Source of the DNA: Lewinellaceae bacterium
GTDB taxonomy: Bacteria; Bacteroidota; Bacteroidia; Chitinophagales; Saprospiraceae
Assembly (NCBI GenBank): GCA_020636225.1
Contig: JACJYI010000007.1
Location: 124,001-188,000, forward strand
Direction of reading: 5' to 3'
DNA: 64,000 nucleotides
Position numbers and translations under genes: made by a program. Positions within the stretch are counted from its first letter, which is position 1. Each line of letters starts with the position of its first letter. Below are positions 57,158 to 64,000 of this stretch, piece after piece. A model generated the notes under the pieces. That model was not told the DNA's origin. It searched no databases and was given only the letters and a program-made list of their open reading frames with translations.

Positions 57158-57182
57158 GGGCAATCCGGAGACCGGATTGCCC
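57158..57182. terminator. Hairpin terminator between the small ORF and the redoxin gene
   Basis: GGGCAATCCGG and CCGGATTGCCC form a perfect 11-bp stem with the loop AGA. On the minus strand it lies 30 bases after the redoxin stop and is followed by T-rich TTATTTGTTTTCC. It can serve both strands. Confidence 0.7.
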
Positions 57183-57212
57183 TGAACAATGAAAAGCTGA
57201 TGTCTTCGCGAA

Positions 57213-57815
57213 TTATTTCTTCGCCTTGATCGTGCAACCTACGGCACGGGTAAAGGTTTCCTCCGGCTCCCTGCCGGCCTCCAGCGCGGCAACAGCATCC
57301 TCTACATAGCGACGCTTGACGGCAGAAGGATCACTGTGATTGTCATCAATCGCCCCGATGTACTGCACGACGCGGTTCTTGTCCAGAATGAACACATGTG
57401 GCGTCCTCGTGGCACCATATTGAGGATAGATCTTCTGGCCTTCATCCATCAGATAGGCAAATGGAAATGACTTTTCAGAGGCCCGCGCCTGCATGGCGGC
57501 AAAGCTGTCATCCGGCTGCACTTCCGGATCGTTGGGGTTGATCGCAATGACCGGAAACCCCTTCGGAGCAAACTTGCGATGCAGCTCGATGATGCGATCC
57601 TCATAAGCGATCGAGAAGGGGCAATGATTACAGGTGAAGATGATGATATAGCCTTTGGCATCCTTGTAATCCGCCAGGGAAACCAGTTTGCCGTCAACGT
57701 TCTTCAATTTGAAATCGGTGGCCTGGTCGCCGATCTTGTAACCCGGATCATTGCCGGCTTGCAGGGAGATGGTACCAAGGACCAACAGGATCATCATCAG
57801 GAGTGAGCGTATCAT
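57213..57815 (-). CDS. Thioredoxin-like redoxin, periplasmic
   Basis: 200 residues. A signal peptide ending SLQAG precedes a redoxin (AhpC/TSA-like) domain. The redox motif CNHCP is at 62-66 after GYIIIFT; cis-Pro region TRTPHVFILD comes later. This is the peroxiredoxin-like group often called thioredoxin family protein. It may reduce peroxides or disulfides in the periplasm. It is followed by a terminator and preceded on the same strand by a TlpA-like gene 43 bases away, so they may share a transcript. Confidence 0.87.
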   Translation of the reverse strand: MIRSLLMMILLVLGTISLQAGNDPGYKIGDQATDFKLKNVDGKLVSLADYKDAKGYIIIFTCNHCPFSIAYEDRIIELHRKFAPKGFPVIAINPNDPEVQPDDSFAAMQARASEKSFPFAYLMDEGQKIYPQYGATRTPHVFILDKNRVVQYIGAIDDNHSDPSAVKRRYVEDAVAALEAGREPEETFTRAVGCTIKAKK

Positions 57816-57858
57816 AGGTCGAGATTAGGTTGTTGAAATAATGAGACAATTTCAGGGC

Positions 57859-58386
57859 TCAGTTGTTGCAGGATCGAATAAACTCACGGAGGTCTGCCAG
57901 GGATTCGAAGTCTCCTTCCCGAAACACCCTATTGGTTCCGTTGACGACGAGTGTGGCCGGAATCGCCCCCGACCACTCCTCTGCAATCCGGGGGATCCAG
58001 GCATTGGCATCCGGGTCGGTCAGCACCACCACATCAGACCGCAGACCCTTCTCCCGGATGAAGGGGAGCAGACGTGACTCGATCTGGTTGGGAAAATCCA
58101 GGCTCACCAGGATGATCCGGACGGGCTGGCCCTGATAGGATTCATAGGCCTCCTCGAAGTAGGGCAACTCCTTCACACAGGGCTTGCACCAGGTGGCCCA
58201 GAAATTGATGACATAGGTGGTATCGGCACCGCTTGAAAAGACAGGCTGGAGGGCATCGAAACTGGGGTAGACCGGCACCTCTTGCGTCTGGCTGAAGCCA
58301 GCAGACAGCGCGAAGAGCCATCCCACCAGCAGAAGCCAGCTTCTGGTACGGCTGAATCGACATTGGATCAAGGTGAGGTTTCCCAT
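57859..58386 (-). CDS. TlpA/ResA-like thioredoxin family disulfide reductase
   Basis: 175 residues. An N-terminal hydrophobic segment (about 16-31, SWLLLVGWLFALSAGF) is a signal peptide or anchor. The thioredoxin motif WCKPC at 66-70 sits in FWATWCKPCVKELPYFEEAY, and the cis-Pro is in GAIPATLVV. TlpA/ResA proteins keep periplasmic cysteines reduced, for example during cytochrome c maturation. It precedes the redoxin gene on the same strand; the two likely act in the same compartment. Confidence 0.9.
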   Translation of the reverse strand: MGNLTLIQCRFSRTRSWLLLVGWLFALSAGFSQTQEVPVYPSFDALQPVFSSGADTTYVINFWATWCKPCVKELPYFEEAYESYQGQPVRIILVSLDFPNQIESRLLPFIREKGLRSDVVVLTDPDANAWIPRIAEEWSGAIPATLVVNGTNRVFREGDFESLADLREFIRSCNN

Positions 58387-58486
58387 AAATGCACAACTTC
58401 CTTACAAAGAACGGCTGTTGATCGCAATGACTTCCCTTTTGAAGCCTTAAACTTGTGTTAATGACCACTATCTCCCCCCTCTTCCC

Positions 58487-59791
58487 ATGAGCGAGCCCTG
58501 GCCTCAACGCGACCTTTGGATGCAATGGTTCGGTCAGATCCCACCGCCATCCCTGGCCAGGCATCTGGATAAATGGCTCAAGCCCCGGCTTTGGTCGGAT
58601 TGCGGCTGGACCAGCCCCTGGCTGTGGGGTCTTGTTCGCACCAGGGGGTCGCTGGTGTACCGGGTCGTCCTGAACCGCACCACCCGGACCAGTCAATGTA
58701 CCTGCAGTGCCCGGACCCAACCCTGTGTCCATGCAGCCGCACTGCTGATCGGATGGCAGCAAAACCAGTGGGAGGTGGTCACCAATGCACCACTGGCGCC
58801 CTGGCTCCCGGAGCAGATCAGCCCGCCAAAACATTCAACTCCCCCGCCCCAACGGACACCATCCCCAGGCTGGGTCACACCGGCCCATATCACGGAGATG
58901 GAGAAGGGATACCAGTTGCTGGGGCAATGGATGCAGGAACAGAGCCGGCTGGGATGGAAACATCTCCTGGCCAGTGACATGGCAGCCGTGGAGGATATCA
59001 CCACCCGGCTGGTCGACCTTCGACTGCCCGGTCCGGCCCGCATGGTTCGACAATTGGCCCTGGGCGCTGAATCCGGCAATCAAACAGCATTCTTGCGTCA
59101 GATCCTTTCCAGATTGATCCTGGCTCAACGGGCATTTGTGCATCGGGAGCACCTGTCTGAGGAGCAATGGCACTCCTTGTTGATCTTCTCCGGCATCACC
59201 ATCCGGAAGGACACCCTGAAAAAACGACCGGCCGTTACCGACCGATGGTTGGCCCTATCGGTCGTGGAAGAAGAAGCTGAATCCGATCTGCGCAGCCGGA
59301 AGATCTGGTTGGTGGGCACACGTACCACAACGTTCGCCCTGGTCCTGGATTTTGCCTGGAAGCGGGCACCATTTCCCCAGGGGCTGGCAATTGGACAAGT
59401 CTGGGAAGGCGGCCTGTACTTTTATCCCGGCTCAGACCAGACCCGGGCAATTCTCGGAGAAGGGAGTATCCAATCCAATACGGACGATACGGTTCCAGGC
59501 CTTGGAGGCTGGGCAGAGGCTCATGATGTCTGCACCCGAGCCATGGCCCGTGATCCTCTGCGGCTGGAGGTACCCATCCTGATCCAGGCACTCGAAGCCG
59601 GGCGTCAGGACGGGCAACCGGTATTGATGGATGCCCGGAAGCGATGCCTGCCCCTATCCATTTCCGATCGCGGATTCGAGCAACTCCTCTCCAGTCAGGC
59701 CCCCCAGGGCCTGCACCTCTTCGGCCTGCTCAGGGCAGGCGTTTTTTTGCCACTGGCCCGGATCGATCGTGGCCGACCCGTAGCGTTGTAG
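58487..59791 (+). CDS. SWIM zinc-finger protein
   Basis: 434 residues. The SWIM motif CxC-x6-CxH is seen as CTCSARTQPCVH, with C71, C73, C80 and H82 binding zinc. The rest is a long region without a recognised domain (DMAAVEDITTRLVDLRLPGPARMVRQLALG, later VWEGGLYFYPGSDQTRAI). SWIM fingers bind nucleic acid or proteins. In other bacteria such proteins often lie next to MoxR-type AAA and von Willebrand factor genes; neither is in the window. No signal peptide, so cytoplasmic. Role unknown. Confidence 0.78.
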   Translation: MSEPWPQRDLWMQWFGQIPPPSLARHLDKWLKPRLWSDCGWTSPWLWGLVRTRGSLVYRVVLNRTTRTSQCTCSARTQPCVHAAALLIGWQQNQWEVVTNAPLAPWLPEQISPPKHSTPPPQRTPSPGWVTPAHITEMEKGYQLLGQWMQEQSRLGWKHLLASDMAAVEDITTRLVDLRLPGPARMVRQLALGAESGNQTAFLRQILSRLILAQRAFVHREHLSEEQWHSLLIFSGITIRKDTLKKRPAVTDRWLALSVVEEEAESDLRSRKIWLVGTRTTTFALVLDFAWKRAPFPQGLAIGQVWEGGLYFYPGSDQTRAILGEGSIQSNTDDTVPGLGGWAEAHDVCTRAMARDPLRLEVPILIQALEAGRQDGQPVLMDARKRCLPLSISDRGFEQLLSSQAPQGLHLFGLLRAGVFLPLARIDRGRPVAL

Positions 59792-59855
59792 ATATACCTT
59801 TTTGTCCGGGATGGGGAGACTATGCCAGCATGATCGGGTATATTCAAAATATTTT

Positions 59856-59871
59856 TTGCGAAAATTCGCAA
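59856..59871. promoter_or_regulatory. Inverted repeat, possible operator upstream of the acyl-CoA dehydrogenase gene
   Basis: TTGCGAA-AA-TTCGCAA is a perfect 7-bp inverted repeat with a two-base centre, typical in shape for a dimeric repressor site. It lies 65 bases before the ATG at 59936. A TTG (59877-59879) and a weak -7 TAAATTCG (59901-59908) lie downstream of it. Confidence 0.45.
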
Positions 59872-59935
59872 TAAAGTTGCAGTTCACATCGTGATGGTTG
59901 TAAATTCGAACCTGAATGATCCACAATCCTCAGCT

Positions 59936-61732
59936 ATGACCAACTCAACCGATGCCAAAGTCCTCCGTGGCGGTGAATTCCTGATCGCTGAAAGCCAGCC
60001 ACAAGACATCTTCTGTCCAGAGATGCTCAACGAAGAGCAGCTGATGGTCAAATCCACCGTAGAAGATTTCATCGAGAACAATATCCAGCCCCGCTGGCCG
60101 CAGATCGAGGCCAAGGAGCCCGGCATCGCCTCGACGATCATGGAGGAAGCCGCTGCCATCGGACTGTTGGGCAGTCACATGCCGGCCGAATACGGTGGCA
60201 TGGAAATGGACACCAATACCAATACCCTGATCAGTGAAACCCTCGGCCCTGCCGGTTCGATCACGGTGTCCATGGCCGCGCATACAGGGATCGGCATGTT
60301 GCCCATCCTCTACTATGGCACAGAAGCCCAGAAACAGGCCTACCTGCCCCGATTGATCTCCGGCGAACTCAAGGCGGCCTATTGCCTGACCGAACCAGGT
60401 TCAGGATCGGATGCCCTGGCCGCCAAGACCCGGGCCGACCTGTCAGCCGACGGGACGACCTACACCCTGAACGGGCAGAAGATGTGGATCTCCAATGCCG
60501 GATTTGCGGACATCTTCATCGTCTTCGCCAAGATCAACGGCGAACAGTTCACAGGCTTCATCGTCGATCGGAACACACCGGGCATCACCCTGGGAGAAGA
60601 GGAGCACAAGATGGGCATCCATGGCAGCTCCACCCGAATGGTCTTTTTCGAAAATGCCGTCATTCCAGCAGACCACGTCCTTGGAGAGATCGGCAAGGGA
60701 CACCTGATCGCCTTCAATGTCCTGAACATCGGACGTTTCAAGCTGGGGGCCATGGTCTGCGGCGGAAGCCAGGCCGTGATCAGCATGGCCGTCAAATATG
60801 CCCTGGAACGCCAGCAATTTGGCCAGCCCATCGCCTCCTTCGGAGCGATCCGACATAAACTGGCGGAGATGGCCATTCGCACCTTTGCGGTCCAGAGCGC
60901 CCTCTACCGCACGTCCGACCTGATCCAGGACTGGAAGGCAGCCCGTGTGGCGGATGGAAAATCATTTGCGGAAGCCACCCTGCTGGCTGCGGAAGAATAT
61001 GCCATTGAATGCTCCATCCTCAAGGTGGCCGGTTCGGAAGCACTGGACTTTGTGGTGGATGAGAATGTCCAGATCCATGGTGGGATGGGCTATTCGGAGG
61101 AAGCCCTGGCCTCCCGGGCCTACCGGGACGCGAGGATCAACCGGATCTTCGAGGGCACCAACGAGATCAACCGTCTGCTCATGGTGGACATGTTGCTGCG
61201 CAGGGCGATGAAAGGCACCCTGGACATCACCGGGCCCGCCTGGGCGGTACAAAAGGAACTGGCTGGCATGCCGGGCTTTGAATCACTCGAAGGGGAATAC
61301 GCCCAGGAGATCAAGGCCATCCAGGACTTCAAGAAGATCATCCTGATGGTCGCCGGTGGCGCTGCCAAGATGCAGATGGACGGCCAGCTGAACATGAAAG
61401 AGGAGCAGGAATTGCTGATGAATGTGTCGGATATGATGATCGACTCCTTCCTGGCTGAATCCCTCTATCTGCGGGTTCGCCGCCTGGATGGACTGCCCAC
61501 GCCTCAACCACGGGAAACCTATGATGCCGTGCTGCGGGTGTTCCTCCACGATGCGACCAGCCGCATGCAAAAGGCTGCAACGGATGCCATCGTTTCCTTT
61601 ACGGGCGGGGACCTCCAGAAGACCTTCCTGATGGGATTGAAGCGATTCGTGAAGTATCCGCCGGTGAATATCAAGGAAGACCGTCGGTTGATCGCGGATG
61701 CCTTGACAAAGGCGGAGGGCTGGTGCTTCTAG
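59936..61732 (+). CDS. Acyl-CoA dehydrogenase (long, ~600-residue type)
   Basis: 598 residues from ATG 59936; an earlier in-frame ATG at 59891 lies before the weak -7 element. FAD and substrate motifs: AYCLTEPGSGSDA, KMWISNAGFAD, and the catalytic Glu in IFEGTNEINRLL. About 200 residues beyond the standard fold resemble the C-terminal extension of very-long-chain enzymes (VLCAD/ACAD9 type). It oxidises acyl-CoA to enoyl-CoA in fatty-acid degradation, passing electrons to ETF. A single gene, with the NYN gene converging on it (four-base overlap of stops). Confidence 0.93.
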   Translation: MTNSTDAKVLRGGEFLIAESQPQDIFCPEMLNEEQLMVKSTVEDFIENNIQPRWPQIEAKEPGIASTIMEEAAAIGLLGSHMPAEYGGMEMDTNTNTLISETLGPAGSITVSMAAHTGIGMLPILYYGTEAQKQAYLPRLISGELKAAYCLTEPGSGSDALAAKTRADLSADGTTYTLNGQKMWISNAGFADIFIVFAKINGEQFTGFIVDRNTPGITLGEEEHKMGIHGSSTRMVFFENAVIPADHVLGEIGKGHLIAFNVLNIGRFKLGAMVCGGSQAVISMAVKYALERQQFGQPIASFGAIRHKLAEMAIRTFAVQSALYRTSDLIQDWKAARVADGKSFAEATLLAAEEYAIECSILKVAGSEALDFVVDENVQIHGGMGYSEEALASRAYRDARINRIFEGTNEINRLLMVDMLLRRAMKGTLDITGPAWAVQKELAGMPGFESLEGEYAQEIKAIQDFKKIILMVAGGAAKMQMDGQLNMKEEQELLMNVSDMMIDSFLAESLYLRVRRLDGLPTPQPRETYDAVLRVFLHDATSRMQKAATDAIVSFTGGDLQKTFLMGLKRFVKYPPVNIKEDRRLIADALTKAEGWCF

Positions 61733-62481
61733 CGGATCAATTCCATATCGATGGCCATCAGTCCATCCCGCTTGAGGTTGGGCACAATGGTGAACTCGAA
61801 GATATCGTCAAGACGAACATGATAGCCGCGAGGTAGCTGCGAATAATGGAAGAAGATCTCGCGGTTTTGCCATTCGAGGTCCAGGTAGCGCAGGAAGCCG
61901 TATCCTTCATCCCGGTTGTAACAGATGCCCCGCACCCGGGAATTCTCCTGCCCCCAATCGGTTGGGCCCTGGTCGGCCTTGTCTACCGGGAGGAGATTGG
62001 GGATGAGGTACCCGGAGGTAAAGAGGTCGACCTCATTCATGAGATCGCGGCTGATATTCCTGAAGGCCACCAATTCCACGCGACAGCCCTGTCCCTGGAT
62101 AGTGGATACCGCCCGGATAAAGTCACCATCACCCGTCAGCAGGACGACCTTGTCCAGATTCCTCGACTGGGTGAGCATGTCCACGGCCATCTCGATATCC
62201 ACGTTCCCTTTGGTCACCCAATCACCGGCCTCATTCTTATAGCGACGGACCGGCTTGGTGATCACCTTATACCCGAATGATCGCAGGACACTGAAGTAGC
62301 CCTGCTGCTTTTCCCGGTATTCCTGGTCCTCTTCGGCGCGCTCCTCATCGAATACCATATATGTGTTCATCCGGAGGCCCATGCCGTCCTGCAATAGAAA
62401 ATCCCTGAGGATATCATATCGCATGGCATAGCCACCGTTCAGGCTGATATTGTAGGCATCGATATAGACTCCAATCCGCAT
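61729..62481 (-). CDS. NYN-domain (PIN-like) nuclease fused to a cold-shock-like domain
   Basis: 250 residues. Residues 1-165 form a LabA/DUF88-type NYN domain: acidic residues D8 (YIDAYNIS), D95 and D101 (GNVDIEMAVDML), and D118/D120 (TGDGDF) make a complete metal site for RNA cleavage. Residues about 182-250 look like a cold-shock/OB RNA-binding domain: VRGICYNRDEGYGFLRY, then REIFFHYSQLP and FEFTIVPN. The combination suggests a sequence- or structure-guided RNase. Cytoplasmic. Related fusions may exist; I cannot check. Confidence 0.82.
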   Translation of the reverse strand: MRIGVYIDAYNISLNGGYAMRYDILRDFLLQDGMGLRMNTYMVFDEERAEEDQEYREKQQGYFSVLRSFGYKVITKPVRRYKNEAGDWVTKGNVDIEMAVDMLTQSRNLDKVVLLTGDGDFIRAVSTIQGQGCRVELVAFRNISRDLMNEVDLFTSGYLIPNLLPVDKADQGPTDWGQENSRVRGICYNRDEGYGFLRYLDLEWQNREIFFHYSQLPRGYHVRLDDIFEFTIVPNLKRDGLMAIDMELIR

Positions 62482-62612
62482 GTAAGGTTTGTTATGTTGT
62501 TTGATCTGCTATAGGTTTAAACAGGTGAAGGTACATATCCAGGACCAAAGGGGAGAACACACTGCCAAATATCCCCCACTCCATCCGCTCTCCAAACCTT
62601 TATTTCGAACAG

Positions 62613-62639
62613 TTGTTCTCTAACAACCCGATTATCTTG
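62613..62639 (+). promoter_or_regulatory. Candidate promoter of the DUF457-type gene, with overlapping inverted repeat
   Basis: TTG (62613-62615) and TATCTTG (62633-62639) are 17 bases apart, 19 bases before the ATG at 62659. GTTGTT-CTCT-AACAAC (62612-62627) forms a 6-bp inverted repeat across the -33 region, which could be an operator. Confidence 0.4.
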
Positions 62640-62658
62640 GGCCAGCAAACGGATTTCG

Positions 62659-63915
62659 ATGGATTCACTCACACAGATCACTTTAGGCGCTGCCGTCGGG
62701 GAGCTTGTCCTGGGCCGCAAGATCGGCAACAAGGCCATGTTGTGGGGAGCCATCGGAGGGACCATCCCCGACCTGGATGTTTTTGCCCGGGTGTGGATGA
62801 ATGAGATCGATGCCCTGGCGGTACACCGGGGTTTTTCGCATTCCATCCTCTTTGCCTCCCTGGCTCCGTTCCTGCTGGGATTCCTCGTCGATCGGTTCTA
62901 TCAACGAGGATATCACCAGCTAAAGGGTGTACGCTGGGCGTTCTTCAGCCTGTGGCTGTTGTTCTATTCAGCGATCAGCCTGGGCATGACCTGGTTGTTC
63001 CGTGAGGCCTCTCCCCTGCTGGTCGGTGGGATGATGGTCACTACTGGCGCCGGCGGTGTCCTGCTGGCCCGGCATTGGTGGCGGGATTACCTCCAGCGCG
63101 CCTCGGATCCACCTGAGGCGACCTATGCTGACTGGGTCAAGCTCTTCTTCTGGGCCATCCTGACCCATCCGTTGCTGGATGCCTTCACTGCGTATGGCAC
63201 TCAGCTGTTCGTCCCGTTCTCCGATTATCGGGTGGCCTTCAATGTCGTGGCCATTGTCGATCCGATCTACACGGTACCATTCCTGGCTGCCGTGATCCTC
63301 GCCTCGACGATGGCCCGCGACAGTCGCCTGCGATACCGAGTCAACATGGCAGGCCTGGTCTGGAGCACCGGGTACCTGATGCTCTGTACGCTGAACAAGC
63401 AACACATCGACCGGGTATTCCAACGAAGCCTGGAAGCCCAGGGTATCCAGGCACATCGGTTCAGCGCCTCCCCGACCATCTTCAACAACCTCCTCTGGCA
63501 AGGAGTAGCCGAGACGGACTCGACCTATTACCTGGGCATGTATTCCCTGATGGACTCTTCGGCCCTGATCCAACGGTTTGAAACCGTTCCCCGGCAACAG
63601 GAGATCCCGGAAGCCACACCGGATGACCATGCCCTGCGCATCCTGCGCTGGTTCACCAAGGGGTACTATTATGTCATCCCCAAGGGAGACGGCCATTATG
63701 TCTTCAATGACCTCCGGTACGGGGCATTCGGCGGGGAGGGCCCGATCGAGGAGCGGTTCATCTTTTCTTTTGATCTCCGTCCGGGACCAAATGGATTTGA
63801 AGCGACCCAGGTCCAGCCGGAGGATCAGGATATGGGGAAGATCTTCCAGAACCTCTGGCGGAGGATGATGGGACAGGACCTAGTGGCTGAGCGCCGAGGA
63901 AGGGATCAGTCCTGA
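62659..63915 (+). CDS. Membrane-bound metal-dependent hydrolase (DUF457/YdjM-like)
   Basis: 418 residues. It begins MDSLTQITLGAAVGELVLGRK, the family opening, with conserved GGTIPDLD, HRGFSHS and THPLLDAFTAYGTQ supplying His and Asp ligands. Several transmembrane helices (about 65-80, 95-113, 120-137, 190-210) place it in the inner membrane. A C-terminal soluble part of about 170 residues (TKGYYYVIPKGDGHYVF...) follows. Substrate unknown. It overlaps the convergent dapA-like gene by 36 bases. Confidence 0.87.
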   Translation: MDSLTQITLGAAVGELVLGRKIGNKAMLWGAIGGTIPDLDVFARVWMNEIDALAVHRGFSHSILFASLAPFLLGFLVDRFYQRGYHQLKGVRWAFFSLWLLFYSAISLGMTWLFREASPLLVGGMMVTTGAGGVLLARHWWRDYLQRASDPPEATYADWVKLFFWAILTHPLLDAFTAYGTQLFVPFSDYRVAFNVVAIVDPIYTVPFLAAVILASTMARDSRLRYRVNMAGLVWSTGYLMLCTLNKQHIDRVFQRSLEAQGIQAHRFSASPTIFNNLLWQGVAETDSTYYLGMYSLMDSSALIQRFETVPRQQEIPEATPDDHALRILRWFTKGYYYVIPKGDGHYVFNDLRYGAFGGEGPIEERFIFSFDLRPGPNGFEATQVQPEDQDMGKIFQNLWRRMMGQDLVAERRGRDQS

Positions 63916-64000
63916 CCTGGCGATCTCGCTACGCAATGCGTCGACATATTCCTTTCGGAGCGGCAGCAGGGGCAATCGGACCTCCGCAGAACAAATGCCT
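63880..64000 (-). CDS. dapA: 4-hydroxy-tetrahydrodipicolinate synthase-like protein (C-terminal end only)
   Basis: The minus-strand frame enters from the right edge and stops at 63880. The ~39 visible residues, ICSAEVRLPLLPLRKEY followed by VDALRSEIARSGLI, match the last helix of DapA proteins, where V-R-L-P-L is usual. DapA makes the lysine/diaminopimelate precursor from pyruvate and aspartate semialdehyde. The rest lies outside the window, so the call is moderate. It overlaps the membrane hydrolase gene at its 3' end. Confidence 0.6.
   Translation of the reverse strand, partial: GICSAEVRLPLLPLRKEYVDALRSEIARSGLIPSSALSH

Overview
The window looks like a chromosomal segment of a Bacteroidota bacterium, probably a member of the Saprospiria (Saprospiraceae/Lewinella/Haliscomenobacter-like). 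That placement is an inference. It rests on many secreted proteins ending in type IX secretion (T9SS) signals (type A sorting domains and CHU_C/gliding-motility type B domains), a PorP/SprF protein, the Bacteroidota-type -7 promoter element TAnnTTTG upstream of at least nine genes, and the lack of Shine-Dalgarno sequences at starts. The DNA is moderately GC-rich and densely coding. No rRNA, tRNA, CRISPR array, insertion sequence or prophage is visible.

Layout. 1-9.1 kb: the 5' part of a secreted PQQ-type sugar dehydrogenase (minus strand, running off the left edge) and, divergent from it, two tandem paralogous ~1200-residue reprolysin-like metalloproteases with P-domains and type A sorting signals. 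9.3-11.7 kb: a TonB-receptor-like outer-membrane barrel. 11.9-17.9 kb: an operon of a double-length D-Ala-D-Ala ligase (two ATP-grasp modules in one chain), a membrane-anchored PASTA protein and a T9SS cargo protein. 18-22.5 kb: SPOR protein, dCTP deaminase, seven-bladed WD40 protein, phosphopantetheinyl transferase, small lipoprotein and heptose epimerase HldD. 22.7-28.2 kb: an M43 metalloprotease with eight 70-residue tandem repeats and a type B signal, followed by its likely PorP/SprF partner. 28.2-35.2 kb: gcvP, metK, a short secreted protein, an FAH-family hydrolase and a secreted protein of unknown function. 35.5-44.8 kb: an accessory stretch with a vanadium-haloperoxidase-like lipoprotein, a ~930-bp gene-poor region, an SRPBCC protein, a T9SS esterase, a gingipain-fold-like T9SS protein, GrpB-like, TIGR03643-like, flavin reductase, SDR and VOC proteins. 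44.8-49.4 kb: housekeeping genes trpS, ridA, rpmF, yceD and fumC, interrupted by an antitoxin/PIN-toxin pair with its own promoter and repeat operator. 49.5-55.4 kb: a 1942-residue adhesin-like type B cargo. 55.5-64 kb: Fe/Mn superoxide dismutase, small outer-membrane barrel, a possible 27-residue membrane peptide, two thioredoxin-fold proteins, a SWIM zinc-finger protein, an acyl-CoA dehydrogenase, an NYN nuclease fused to a cold-shock-like domain, a DUF457-type membrane hydrolase and the end of a dapA-like gene.

How it fits together. The main theme is cell-envelope export. Eight intact proteins carry or probably carry T9SS C-terminal signals, and the truncated sugar dehydrogenase may be another. 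Envelope genes (Ddl-Ddl, PASTA, SPOR, HldD, TonB-like barrel, small porin) sit among scattered central-metabolism genes (gcvP, metK, fumC, trpS, dcd). I see no defence island. The least ordinary items are the fused double Ddl with its PASTA partner, the NYN plus cold-shock fusion, the expanded repeat protease paired with SprF, the orphan terminator-like hairpin at 19.3 kb, and the tiny membrane ORF at 57.0 kb.
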